From assembly GCA_021234155.1 (NCBI GenBank), contig JAJEKV010000057.1, positions 2,945,821 to 3,009,820 of the forward strand: a DNA stretch of 64,000 bases. Reading direction: 5' to 3'. The stretch is from Isoetes taiwanensis. Lineage: Eukaryota; Streptophyta; Lycopodiopsida; Isoetales; Isoetaceae. Numbering within the stretch: position 1 is the first letter of the stretch; every line of letters begins with the position of its first letter. The notes under the pieces were generated by a model, which saw nothing but the letters and a program-made list of their open reading frames with translations, searched no databases and was not told where the DNA came from. Positions 31,453 through 43,400 of the stretch are shown one piece after another. Made by a program: the position numbers and the translations under genes.

Positions 31453-32860
31453 AGGATTTTCTTCGGATTTGGCTGGACCTTTCCATTGAAGACAAAGCTT
31501 ACTTTGTGCACTCTTAGTCTTTGATCAACTCCACTGCGCCGATTCCGATTTAATTATCTTCCAGGTTATTCAGCCTATGGCCTATATTTTCCATGATTTT
31601 TATTTGGCTGATACCCAGGACAAGTTTTTAGATGATGCCCATCGGGTTTTTCAAGGCAATCCTCATGCTCATTGGCTGCTATTACAGGACAATCCGATCT
31701 CCAGGGGATCCTCGCCACGCCCAACACTCTCAACCGCGGGGTACATGCCCCCGGCTCATCACCTCTCCCTTTGTGGCGGTAGAGACACTTTTGACAAAAG
31801 GAAGAATTTGAAGCACATTCTGAAGATCTTCCGTCAAGACAAATTTACATGCAAAGACTGGTGGCTACAACACCTTATGCTTTTCTCGACAACAAGACTA
31901 TACCACCGGGTTAAGCATCCTCCATATAGTACCATGCTCAAAGCTCGGGATTGGGATCAGCCAGCTTGTGCTCTTGATGCGCACCTTGTTCGAGAATTCG
32001 AGCAGGCCCAAGAACCCACGCCAACCCGGAAGTGCTCAATCTCCATATACTTCATTGGGTGCACCCTCGCCCCGATATATCTCCGCTGACATTGGCGTCT
32101 TCCCTTCGACCAAATTCATGGACGCCACCGGGACGGACTCATGTACGTATCTCCACCTGGGATCTTAGGTGGGATCCCGCGTTTATCGCCGCTCTAGTGG
32201 GAGAATGGCGCCACCTTGGAGCACTGCGAAAATTGGATCTTCATCCCCAATGAGCGCGGTTGGCGAGGCGCCACTCATGCTTTGCCTATGGCCTTGATCT
32301 CTCTTTTGGAGCGTGCTACCACCTCCCAGGATCCCCGGTTCCACGACAAGCGAGGCTTTTGTGGGTGCTTTAAAAGTGCCTCTGTTGAGTTCTCTCAAGG
32401 GCGGCGTCCCTATCTATTATTGCAACGAATGCCGTCGATTGCCTTCCGATCTTGAACTTGCCTTCTCATGGAATGCCGGTATGTTCGGGCCAGAAGCACG
32501 CGTGCCTTGAAGAAAATGGTGCACTACGGCTTTCTCATTGACGGCTCTTCGGCAATAGGTCTCAACACTCACTGCTCACGCCAGATCTCATTGGGAACTA
32601 TCATAATGGCCGTCCTCCTCATACCCGCCGGGATGAATTTGACTCACGGGTTCCGCCATCTCAAAGGTTCCCCTTTTCTCCCTCCCTCGGTGTCGTTTGG
32701 TGGGACCTGCACGGGACTATTCATGCACACCAACGGACCAGGTCAAGAACAAGGATCCAATCGGTAGGTGCAGGTCGGTCGTCAAAAGCCCAAAGACCAC
32801 CTTGAAAAGGCCACGCTAAAAAGGTCGCCCACGCCAAAGAAGAGGCAGAGAATAGACAAG
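31453..32860 (+). pseudogene. OE accessory ORF, C-terminal half (copy A), frameshifted
   Basis: Continues the coiled-coil protein of 17520-18662. Recognisable pieces: YIFHDFYLADTQDKFLDDAH, HRVFQGNPHAHWLLLQDNPI, LDAHLVREFEQAQEPTP. These match the intact frame 59112-60326, but many small substitutions and indels break the reading here, most of them at CTG or CAG sites of copy B. Confidence 0.5.
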
Positions 32861-33276
32861 TGACGGGCGACAAAGATCGGCTGTCCAGTAATTTCGAGCA
32901 CCTCAAAGAGGCGCCAACATTCCACAAATCAGGCCTCCTTCCGTGAGCCTTAGACCGAGATCTGACAGAGTATCTATATTGGGCCAAAGGCCATTGTACT
33001 ATATATATGAGTAGAGCTAGCATTCACGGGCTAGATGAGTTTTTGGTCTTATCTCCATTCTGTTTTCTCTCTATTGCGAGAGCTCATGTATCAGCATTGA
33101 TATCAAAGAGTTTTGTTCTCATCATTGTGTTCTCGTTGTTTTCTTTTGCTCTCTATCATTTCCTTTTCCTTTGTTTCTTTTGCAAATCTAGCGTGACCGG
33201 CTACGATTCTCTGTTTGATCCACGGGTCCTCACAGAGGGCTGTCTTGCAGGAGTTCCCGAACCCAGACCCCAAACA
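32712..33276 (+). repeat. OE 3' LTR (copy A)
   Basis: Homologous to the IE LTRs from GGACTATTCATGCA to CCCCAAACA at 33271-33276, including the TATATATATGAG box. The TGTTAGTC start of IE is missing, so the true left edge is uncertain. It is followed by AGTAT. Confidence 0.5.
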
Positions 33277-36138
33277 AGTATCAAAATTTACATCTATTGC
33301 CTTCAAATGCAAATAACTATGCCTCTGTTTGCTGGGCTCTCTGAATCCGGAAAAAATATATCTAATGAAGACATGTCAACAAAAGAAAAAGAATAATCGA
33401 AAGGTATGATGCGATCACGAAACAAATGAGCTCAGCATCCATGCTTAGAACCAAATCGAAGCCCACACGGACCCAAATCGAGTTGCATGCTGTGGGGCTC
33501 CGCCAAAATGACTAAATACCAATCGAACCTGCATCCTCTGCAGTTAAATTGTTGCTCCCACTGGCGCAGCTATGCACCTATCCAAAACAAATAAGGCCTA
33601 TCCAAAGCAAATAAGGCGTATCTCACAGTAGTGGCTTCCATGCCATGTTTGCCGGAATGAGGAACACACGGGCAAGGATTAGGAATAGAAGCGGGATGAA
33701 AATTAGACAAAACCACCATGACATCCATCCAGCATCCCTAAACCCACTCCTCAAAAGCATCTGAAATAAAAAAATTGTTTCCGATTTACGGATGAATGCT
33801 AAATTACCGGCAAAAAAAAAAACCAACAATCTTAGGAAATCACACAGAAACAAATTCCAAAAACTTTTCCACCACACCGGAAAATCCCAAATTAAAAGGG
33901 TTGATTGTCGAATAAGTATTACGAAATTTGAATAAAACTTTTCATACACAATTGGTAATACCAACCGTCTTGTAGGACATTATTCCTAAAGAAACAATTA
34001 TATTTACTCCAAGGATGCATGTCTATGATGGCAAGGTTAGATCTACATTCAACTCGTAATATGCTAGTTTAGGGTTTAATACAGATCATCTTTATTAGCG
34101 TAAAGGAGGTTACCAGAATATTATTACTATGTGGCAAGAAACTGTAAGAATCGATGAGATTAGCCAGGGTATTAAATGAAAGTTTTGAATGGTAAATTAA
34201 CTCCATAAGAACTTCCTTGCAACATCTGCAAACCGGATCACTTCTTTAACTTGCTTGCATCTATAATCTGATAAACAATCCATTGTTCTCAGATCAAGCC
34301 CACAACAAGGATAAATGCAAAATTCCTATCTGGGAAGTGATGGAGGATGGGAGGATATTGCAGATAAAAGGATAGCATATATTGGGCATTGTTTCATAAA
34401 CTAGACCAAATGCTGTAGACAGAGGGATGGATACTACTTACAAAATCAATAACAGTAACCATCAATATTTATGCTAACATTCTCAGGCCTCCCAACTTGG
34501 GCATTGGTAGTTACATTAGATATGAAGCCTAAGCTTAAAGAATCCCCACAACCACGAGGCAAGAAAGCAGCGCCATTTCTATGCTTTTGAAGAACAAGAA
34601 GACCAATTTTTTCTCTTTGTAGAGCTATGTCGTTTCTCCTAAAATCAAAGCTACACATAAATAAAAGCTGATAAAAACGACTCCAACTTGACAGAAAACT
34701 GAAAAAAAAGGGTCGTGGTCTAAGGTTCAGAAAACTAAGGGTTTTACTTCCACCCGTTTGCCATCGCCATCAACCGCCTTCGATTTCATGATCCATAAAT
34801 TATAAGTACACTACACCTTGGAAGGTCCGATTAGCTTCTTCCATCTTAGAAGCTCACGGGGCATAAAGTAGTTTGTGGATCTCGCAGGCCTTTAAATCGA
34901 TATTGCTTGACGATACAATCCACAACCCTAAAAACTGAGCTAAACCGTCTCCAAGATGGGCCCACGCTAAAAATTTTTAAATATAATAGCACACTATATA
35001 TCTGCCGTATGGTACAACATAGTTAAGTGGTCCTTCAATCTTTGGGCCGCGTGGATGGGTGTGTACACACGTGGTTACCCATTCTCTATGTCACCTTTGC
35101 CCCTGTGAAAGTTGACCTTGCTTTCGGACCTAGAGGAATATTGGTTTGCAATGTTTGATGCTATGATTGCTTAGTTATTATAAATGTGGTCTTGAACGCT
35201 CTAATTATGTTGCAATGGTCATACTTATACTCATGGTATAATTATCTAAATGTAGATGTGCTTGTTGGGCTAGTAACATGGATTGCGGTGAGGCTACACA
35301 AGAAGGCTAAGTTATTATTTCTAGGTTAATGCTTTATGTTGTTGATGCTCGACATGTCCTAGATCCCGATCCCCACTTAGTCAGGTGTGACTAATCCGAG
35401 GGTTGATGGTGTAGCGAAGTCTTGAGATGCTGGGAGAGTAGCCAAGCTTGAGGGAAGAAGCAGAGTAGAAGTGTAGATTGTCGGTTAAACAAACTTGATT
35501 GTGTATATATTGGCTTGAGGCTATAATTTATTAAGAACATTAATTGTTGTGCGAGGTTATTCTTGAGTAATAAGGCAGTGATATTTTGGGACCTTAGAAT
35601 ATACAAAAGATTAAATTTTTACCTTAAATGCATGTGTTAATTTCTTGAGTTCTGAGGCTTAGGTAGATCCTCCAGAGATTGACTCCGACCTCCGGTTACA
35701 AAGGTTAGCGGGTGTCGCCCGCCACAAAAAACTTAACCAAATAGCATATCATATATCATCAAAAAGATCAGGATAGAGCTTTCCAACGCTAATAAAAAAT
35801 ACTTAAAATGGAGTCAGGATTCAAAAAGGTATGATAAAAACCATATTACCATCAAATGCATGACATGCACTTTTTGCGTAAAAAGGTAGGTCAATATGAT
35901 CTCGAATCTAACCTCTATACCTCAAGTTAGTAGCTTCTCTCTCTCTCTCTCTCTAGCGCTTCTCTTTTTATCTATTTTAGTGACTTAGATATTACATACG
36001 GTTTAGCGAGTTAAGCTTCTATGTCTCCAAATGCTTCTCGCTCTAGTGCTTCTCTTCTTTATCTATTTTTAGTGACTTAGATATTACATACGTGAGTATG
36101 ACAAAAAAAACTCTCATAACAATCTTATCGTGTCCACG
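33277..36138. other. Flank of OE, copy A: unrecognised, repeated three times in the window
   Basis: The same sequence occurs at 60746-63614 and in part at 39050-40435. The minus strand at 33626-33768 encodes a short hydrophobic C-terminus (GWMSWWFCLIFIPLLFLIL) after an AG acceptor, and 34446-34658 and 34750-34930 hold exon-like short frames, all broken. This may be a decayed host gene or an unidentified element. A CT dinucleotide run lies at 35935-35954. Confidence 0.5.
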
Positions 36139-38170
36139 AATAATAATAATAACATAACACACACAATAATATGTAATAATAATAACAATATATTTAAATC
36201 CCTTTTGGACCTTGAAGATCATGGAGCAAAACAATTTAAACATTTGTCTTTTTTTTAACAAAAAAAATCTATGAGTTTCTATTTTTTCATGTATGCGCCT
36301 AAAAATATTTGGTGGCATTTCTAGCAATGAATGAAAATCTTTAAATTAATATTTGAAACATCTCTTAAATGTTGTATCTGGAAAGCAATGAAGGAAGACA
36401 TGTGGTTTGTCTTCCACCACCTGAGTCCTGAGAGAACAAGCATTTTTAGGCCCTCCTTAGTATCTTTTGCTTGGTATACCAAGTTTTACTCTCCCAAGCG
36501 GAGAACCGGTTCTATATCTAGCAATGATACATTTTTATAGATCTTGGTACCTTCGATCCTATATATGCTTGGGTTGTGTACACAACCATTGTATTGACAT
36601 TTTTCCCGTAATTCCATCCGAGATCCCTCGACTTGGCCCATATTTTGTTTATTGCTAGCATCTGCCCTAAATCTCTCGCTCCACATCCAGATCCGCCAAT
36701 TATTTACCGCGGATCCCCATTTCTACGCCCATTTCATGACATCATTATACCAGCCCAATTCAAATGATGGTTCATTGCTTCCTTGGATAGGCTAATTATC
36801 GCCTTGTTTATGCAAGCCTATTCACAAATTTATTGTAAGGTTCAAAGCTTGACTTCGAGTGGGATCAGCCCTACCTCCTACATGGCATTATGGAGTTTGA
36901 GGCCATTTGATGCCCAATTCCTCCATCTAAAAAGTCTTTAGAACCACTTCTATTTGGTCCCAATTTTCTCTTTGAGATAGCTGGTCCCCAGACATGCTTC
37001 ATACAAGGTATTGGGCCTGTACCAAAGTTTTAAATAACATTTTTTCAAACCCCAATCCGTGAGGTATAATCTGTGGCATTTCCTCAAAGATGCCATATAT
37101 AGAGCCACTTTTCCTCCAAAGAACTTTTCTTTATGCACTTCTTCCATCTGTAATTAGAGCAGAACTCCTAGACCCAAGTATTTGTAGCGATTATTACTAC
37201 TTCTAACTTTTCTCCATTGTAGAACAAATCGGGTCTACTTACGCCCCACATATCATTGCCTCTTGATTTTCCATATTGACTGCATTTTCTTCTCTTACAA
37301 AAATGTACCAAAGACATCAAGATGGCGTTGTAATACTTAGTCTGGTAAAATTTAGAAGAACCACATCATCGCGATCAAGAAAAGCCGGACCACCGGGGGA
37401 ATTCCCTAGCGGGTGCCATCTACGCTGCTGGAAGCCAATCTTGAGTTCATCAACGTCTGAGACCAAATAGGGTAGGTGACAAAGGGACCTTGTCAGACAC
37501 CTATGGTGCTATATACCGCCCGATGCCCGGTCCCCAACTTGATGATCACTTCCTCATACAAGCAAGCACCGAGCTTCATAGGAGTCAGGCACACCTAGCT
37601 TTTCCATTCGCTTATCGAGGCCATCCCCCGGCACACGCGGTCGAAAAGCTTTAGAGAAGTCAATAAAAGCCATACATAAAGACTTCACCGGTGCTTTAGC
37701 TTTCTCTGTCCCCGTGAGTGTTAGTGCATGATCCAGAGTATCGTGGATTCTCCTAAACCCGGGCGGAGATAGAGCTTTTTATCATTTTCATACCCTAACG
37801 ACTCAATTTGAATTCCAAAGAAATTTGCCTAACAATTTAGAAAAACATGCCCACCAAAATTGTACGGTAATTCTTGGCTTCTAGCTTGCCGATTTGTGGA
37901 TCTAATGATCATGTTCTCTCGCCCAGCTTGTGGCAAAGGCCATTAATGATAGCCTTCATTTAGTTGGTGCATGATCAAGTGGATCGGATCATCTCCTCCC
38001 CATTTAAACAGCTTCAATACACATACCTTGCGTGATCCGAGGCCTTTCTTTGCTTTTCATGTGCGAAAAGAGCTTTTAACATCGCTTCATTGAACATGAG
38101 TTCGTTAAAGGCGGAGTTTCCTCATTGATCCCGCACCTTCTGATGGTAGAGCGTTTGCACCATTCTTATG
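36139..38170 (-). mobile_element. LINE L3, degenerate (copy A)
   Basis: The minus strand keeps LINE RT marks in changing frames: GFRRIHDTLDHALTLT (about 37716-37762), FIDFSKAFDRV (about 37640-37672, catalytic D), STIGV then QG (about 37490-37510), DDVVLL (YADD region, about 37350-37380), NMENQEAMICG and VEDKPHVFLHC (C-terminal zinc knuckle, about 36400). The 3' end is an (ATT)n tail, here interrupted (36139-36192). It looks related to the LINE at 2936-6345 by its GFR...DH.LTL and C-terminal knuckle. It is truncated at the 5' end near 38170. Stops are frequent, so this is a dead copy. Confidence 0.5.
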
Positions 38171-39049
38171 TGCAAACGCTATGTGTTTTTATGTATATGG
38201 GAGCGCCCCTGACTTCGATTCCGTGAGGAAGGCTGGCCGACGCGGCGTCACGGAGGCCTCGCCTCACTCGGGTCGAATCGGCGCGGGGCAATTCGCGAAC
38301 GCGAAAGGTGGTGGTCGTAGATTCTGGCGCCACGGTCGCACATCCGGCCATTTGTAGTAAAGAATGTCAAGTGAAAATGAAATGTCGGTGTAATCACGTA
38401 AAAATAGGGCTTACATTCTTGAAAAGAATCTGTCGCCACGGGCAAGGCGCGGATTGGTTGTTCGCTAATCTACACGGCCCCGCTTTACTGCGTGCATTTT
38501 GCAATGAACCGTATATGCAATCTTAGTGCTATAAGAATATATATACATTGTAAATACATTCAAACTTTTAAATAGATTAAATATACTTGTCTAAATAGTG
38601 GTCTTGTTTTACCTCAATCCTCAAGCACCTACTATTTTATATCAACCATATATACCGCCTAGCTTTACTTTATTAGAAATCTCTAGTAATAGGTTTTTTT
38701 TTTCCACGGTGAGTCGAGTCACATATTTTATCAAATGATGGTTAATAAACCTATTGTCCAAAAAAGACTCCACTTTTACTATAAAAATAAGACGCTATTT
38801 ATTTAGGTTCTAATAGGTTTGGATTGTAAATGAGTCTTATTTTATTTGGAGGATTTCCCCGCTATATAATAAGGCACCTACTCTTTATTCGTAAAATATA
38901 ACTAAAAAATAATTTTCATGGTTTTCCACTAGTACTTTAGTGGTGTCATATTTTATGACTACCATGTGGAAAACAAGTTTAATTTTGTGTGTCTCATTTT
39001 TAAACACGAGTCACAAATGGTGTAGATATTGTATATGACAAATTGGGAA
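38171..39049. other. No recognised feature; local GC-rich patch
   Basis: 38190-38480 is clearly GC-richer than its surroundings, with CG-rich runs such as GACGCGGCGTCACGG, and carries overlapping short frames on both strands without recognisable family. From 38520 on the sequence is AT-rich and non-coding in appearance. Confidence 0.5.
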
Positions 39050-40435
39050 AAAGGCCTTAACCTCAATTGTTTGAATAAGTATTCCGAGTTGAATACAAAC
39101 TTTTCATGCACAATGAAATACCTTCCTCTTCTAGGACATTTATTCTATTATGTTACTCCAAGGATGCATGTCTATGATGCTGGCAAGGTTCGAAGCTACA
39201 TTCAACTCTTTAATATGCGAGGTAGCATCTAGTTAACAATCATCTTTATTCACGAATAAGGAGGTTACCGGGAATATTACTATGTGGCAAGAAATGTAAG
39301 AATCAATGAGATTGACAGGGTATTAAAGCTAGAAAATTTTAAATGGTAAATTAACTCCATAAGAACTTCCTCACGCAACATCTAGCAGCTTCAATCACTT
39401 CTTCAACCTGCTTGCATCTGTAATCTGAGCAAACAATGTACCAATCTTATGCATGACTCAAAACTTTTTTTTTTTTTTTTTTTTTGTTTTGAAGGCGTGC
39501 GTTGGTGGGACGACTCAAACATTTAAAGAATACCAAAGTCTACAAATATTGGGCATGCTGAGGAGCCCATTCAGCCTCCGGAATGGAAAGCGGCGGGCTT
39601 GATTCCGCTCAACAGGTGAAGAACAGGTAAAATGGATCAAATTTTGCATCCTCCCCAGTGCTGTTATGTTAGGGGGACGAAAAGGGTCGGATCAGACCTG
39701 CACGGCTGCTGCTGGTCGCGGGACCCCCTGGAATCATCTCCTGTTTCCGTCCCCCCCTACATCAAGCCCACAACAAGGATAAACGCAAAATTCTATCTGG
39801 GAAGTGACGGAGGATGGGAGGATATTCCAGATAAAAAAGGATAGTAGAGATTGGGGCATTGTTGCATAAACCAGACCAAATGCTGTGGACAGAGTGGGAT
39901 GATGCTACTTATAAAAATCAATAACAGTAAACCATCAATATTTATGCTAACATTCTCAGGCCTCCCAACTTGGGCTTTGCTGTTACATTGATATGAAGCT
40001 CTAAGTTAGAAAGCATCACAACGTTGAACTGAAGAAAGCAGCGCCATTTCTATGTTATTGAAGAACAAGAAGACCAATTTTTTTCTTTGTAGAGCTATGT
40101 CGTTTCCCATAAAATCAAAGCTGCACAAAAACGGTCATATGGTCTTCTACTAAGGGTTTACTTCCACCTGTTTGCCATCGCTATCAACTGCCTTCTGTTC
40201 ATGATCCATAAAATTATAAGCTGCTACAATTTTGAAGGTCCGATTAGCTTCTTCCATCTTAGAAGCTTTTGGGGCAAAGTAGTTTGTGGATCTGCAGCGC
40301 CGGAAATGCGGTATTGCTTGGACGCATACAATCCACAACCCTAAAAAAACAGAGCTAAACCCTCGAGATATCAGTGTTCCGGTGTCCTGAAGATGTGGCC
40401 CACGCTAAAATTTAAATATAATAGCACACATTTTT
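39050..40435. repeat. Third partial copy (R3) of the OE flank
   Basis: Matches 33910-34985 and 61380-62465 (GAATAAGTATT, CTCCAAGGATGCATGTCTAT, GATGGAGGATGGGAGGATAT-like stretches and others) with about 300 bp of extra sequence at 39465-39758. At most sites where copies A and B differ, R3 supports B. On the minus strand 40150-40338 reads ASKMEEANRTFKIVAAYNF, an open frame I cannot assign. Confidence 0.5.
39465..39758 (-). mobile_element. Retroposed insertion with poly(A) tail in R3 (SINE-like or truncated LINE)
   Basis: Twenty-one T at 39465-39485 open a segment absent from copies A and B. On the minus strand it is a GC-rich sequence ending CGCACGCCTTCAAAAC then poly(A). No clear target duplication was found. 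The CCTTC just before the A-run resembles the tiny insertion at 18029-18059. Confidence 0.5.
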
Positions 40436-43400
40436 TATACGAGGAAAGTTTTCACGACCACAAGAGGGTCCATCATCTTCATGGCACATCGAAAGAAACG
40501 TTTTGCACCGTTCCTTTCTATTCCGGCCAGTTCTATGGAGAATCATATATCTTTTGTCAATCTTGTTGGAAGCATGCCTATACTGGACCATGACGGCAGC
40601 TAACTCTAGGGCTCTGTAAAGATGATCATGTACGAAAGTGACCGCCATAGCTGCACTTTAGTGAGTTGTTGAAACCTTCACATTGGAGTATATTTTTTTC
40701 TTTAGATAGAACCAGATCAGGATGTCCCAAGATTGGTTACAAATTTTGGATGAATCACTCAGCCAATTTTTTGCTGGATCAACTCAAGCGACAGTATATG
40801 TTGAAAAAGCTGGAAGTTTGGGATCATACTGTAGAGAAGAATCAAGATCATGATACAACAGAAACAACAAGAGAAGAATTTTTGGATCAAAGATGCATAT
40901 GCTACATCAGAAATAAAGTTAGGCCAGAAGCAAGGAATGTGCAAATACCTTTTAGAAGATGGTTTTAGCAGCAGCCTTGCTCTAAGGAAGCTAAGAAAGG
41001 ACGATGAATATGAAGAGTCGTGGGTTCATATGGATCTCCTGGATTGTGCCTTTCAGCTGAAGCAGAGCCAGGGAAGCCTAAACATCTCAAAAAATAGAAG
41101 GACTACCGCCCTCCCTCTTCAGTGTCCTCCTCCTCCTCTATCATTAAGCAGCAGCTTCAAATCCAACAACTCCAACAAATCAAATTAAGTTTGACAGATT
41201 CACATCAAAGATCTCTTCAGGCATGGTGAAGTATCTTTAATGTAAAGGGTAAGGAGCCCCTAGTAGAAAATTTCAGAGGTCACATTCTTTCTTTGTCAAA
41301 AGAAAATTTCAATTTAATGGGAAAGAGTCTCCCCTAGCAGACGTTCTTATATATCAAATTTTTCTGGTAAAAAGAAGCAAACTCTGATTCTGTTCTTCCT
41401 AGTCCTCATCCCTTCCCTCTTCCACCATCTCCTTCCCTACAACTACACTTTATGGCCCCCAAGTAGCCCTAAATCCTCCATTTCTGTATCCCTTTACATT
41501 CTCATCAGTCTTCAGGAAGATCTCAACATACTGACATCATTGATCACCTTCCTCCACTAATATTCCAGATTTATCCAAAAGTATACATAATTTTGACATT
41601 GCTGGATCTTTATCAGCATCTAAAGATTCTAGTTATGCTTCAGATCCAATGATCCTCAGATGGAATCAGCTGAGCCTCCACTTTTTGACCCTACTAATGC
41701 TTTTCTGAATCTAAAGATCCTTTCCCAATGCCAGCCAAGATTCAGGACAAAATGAGCCATGATCCTCCATTTCCAGCCTCCTTTTACACAATCAGAGCAT
41801 CTAGTAACTCAGGCGTGAAGCCTGCGGCAATGTCAAATGCAGTACTGGGTCTCCGATATCCAATTCCAGGTTGAGTTTGATCTAGGAGGCCCATGGGAAC
41901 ATGTTCTTCATACAGATGGCAAGAGCACATATAAACTTAAGGCTGGTCAGGTCCTTTCCAAAACCAAAGAGGAAGGTGAACAACATTGAGAGAAGTATGG
42001 TAACTACTAGCACAGCTGCACCAGCTAGGCAGGCTAGCAAGCTAACTGGCATAGGAAGTTGTCCTTCGCCGAAGGATTGACGCGCCGGGATTCTGATTCA
42101 AAGCGCATAGAAGACTGGATGAGGAGGGGGCAAAGGGGTTAATACAAGGAGAAAATGATGATGTTGATGATGATGATGGAATGATGAAGATGAGTATTTG
42201 AATTATTCATTTCCCCAAGATCAAGGTTTACAGCTGCGGAGATGTGGAAAGGAACAGGGAGATGGAAAAATGAAAATGGAAGAATTTAGCATAGAATTTA
42301 TGGGTCAAGTAGGCAGGTGGAGAAGCGGAAGGATTAGGAGTATTAACCATGCCATCGAATCTGAAGCAGGTTCAAGGCTGAGGAGGTGGTCTAAAGTATA
42401 GAGGAAGTAAGATTTGTTATCTCTCCTAGGCCACTGCCTTTGTGTTTGCAAAATTCAATATGAGGTACTCTGAAAATGTGGGTTCTTTGAATCTCATTAG
42501 AGATCCAATCTGTAATGGATGACTACTATGCCGATGCATTCCAAGCAAGTAGCGCCAAGTTGCAACAATCTCACATCAAATGGGGCACTTATACTAATAA
42601 GGTATGCTAATTCGTATTAGGTTATTGTTTAAAGACTAATGGGTTCCTTTTCATTATGTCCTTCTGCATTGAATGTGTTATTTGCATAAAATAATCTTTC
42701 TACCCTCCCATTTGTTACTTGATTACTAATCTTGTTTCTCTGATGCAATGCAGAGATGGTTTGTATATGGGGGTGGAAGGTTCAAATTGAAGGTTCCACA
42801 TTGTCTGCTGCCATCATGGAGCCACCAAACAGTTTCGATAGATCGATCAGTTTACACATTGTTGTATAGCTCACCCAATTTTTGTACAAAGAGTGATTTA
42901 GAGGGAACAATATTGTTTGGAGATACTTTCATGAACCTATGATAACAATAAGTACTTCGTAAAACAACAATCTAATTGGTTATAGTATGAGAAGTGCTCT
43001 TGGGCCACATATGTAGAGTAAGCTTTTGCAACCCAAATAGCCTTGACAAAGTTCTCCATGATCTATCATCGCCATGGATTTTTTTTTTCTTTTTGTCTTT
43101 CTTGTGACTATAGGTGAAAAGGGCTCATTATTTTTGCAGCGATTCTTTGCTCGGTTATTCTTTTGTTTTGTGGAACAAACACATAGCTTGCTATTTGCGG
43201 ATTGTTGGCGGCTACAAACGATGCTTTGTTTATATATAGGTATACTTGGTTTTATTTTGCAATTGACATGCATCACTTGTTGCTTTGCGTTTAGGCTTGA
43301 TTACGACTTTGAATCCAACCCCGATTTTTGAATATTACAGTTTTTGGTTGAGATGAAGTTGTGCAAGTCAACATGCCTCTTTGTTGGATGTTTTCTTTGT

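Noticed and set aside
33103..33312. Minus-strand frame across the OE LTR end
   Set aside because: It spans the LTR boundary and differs between copies A and B, so it is chance.
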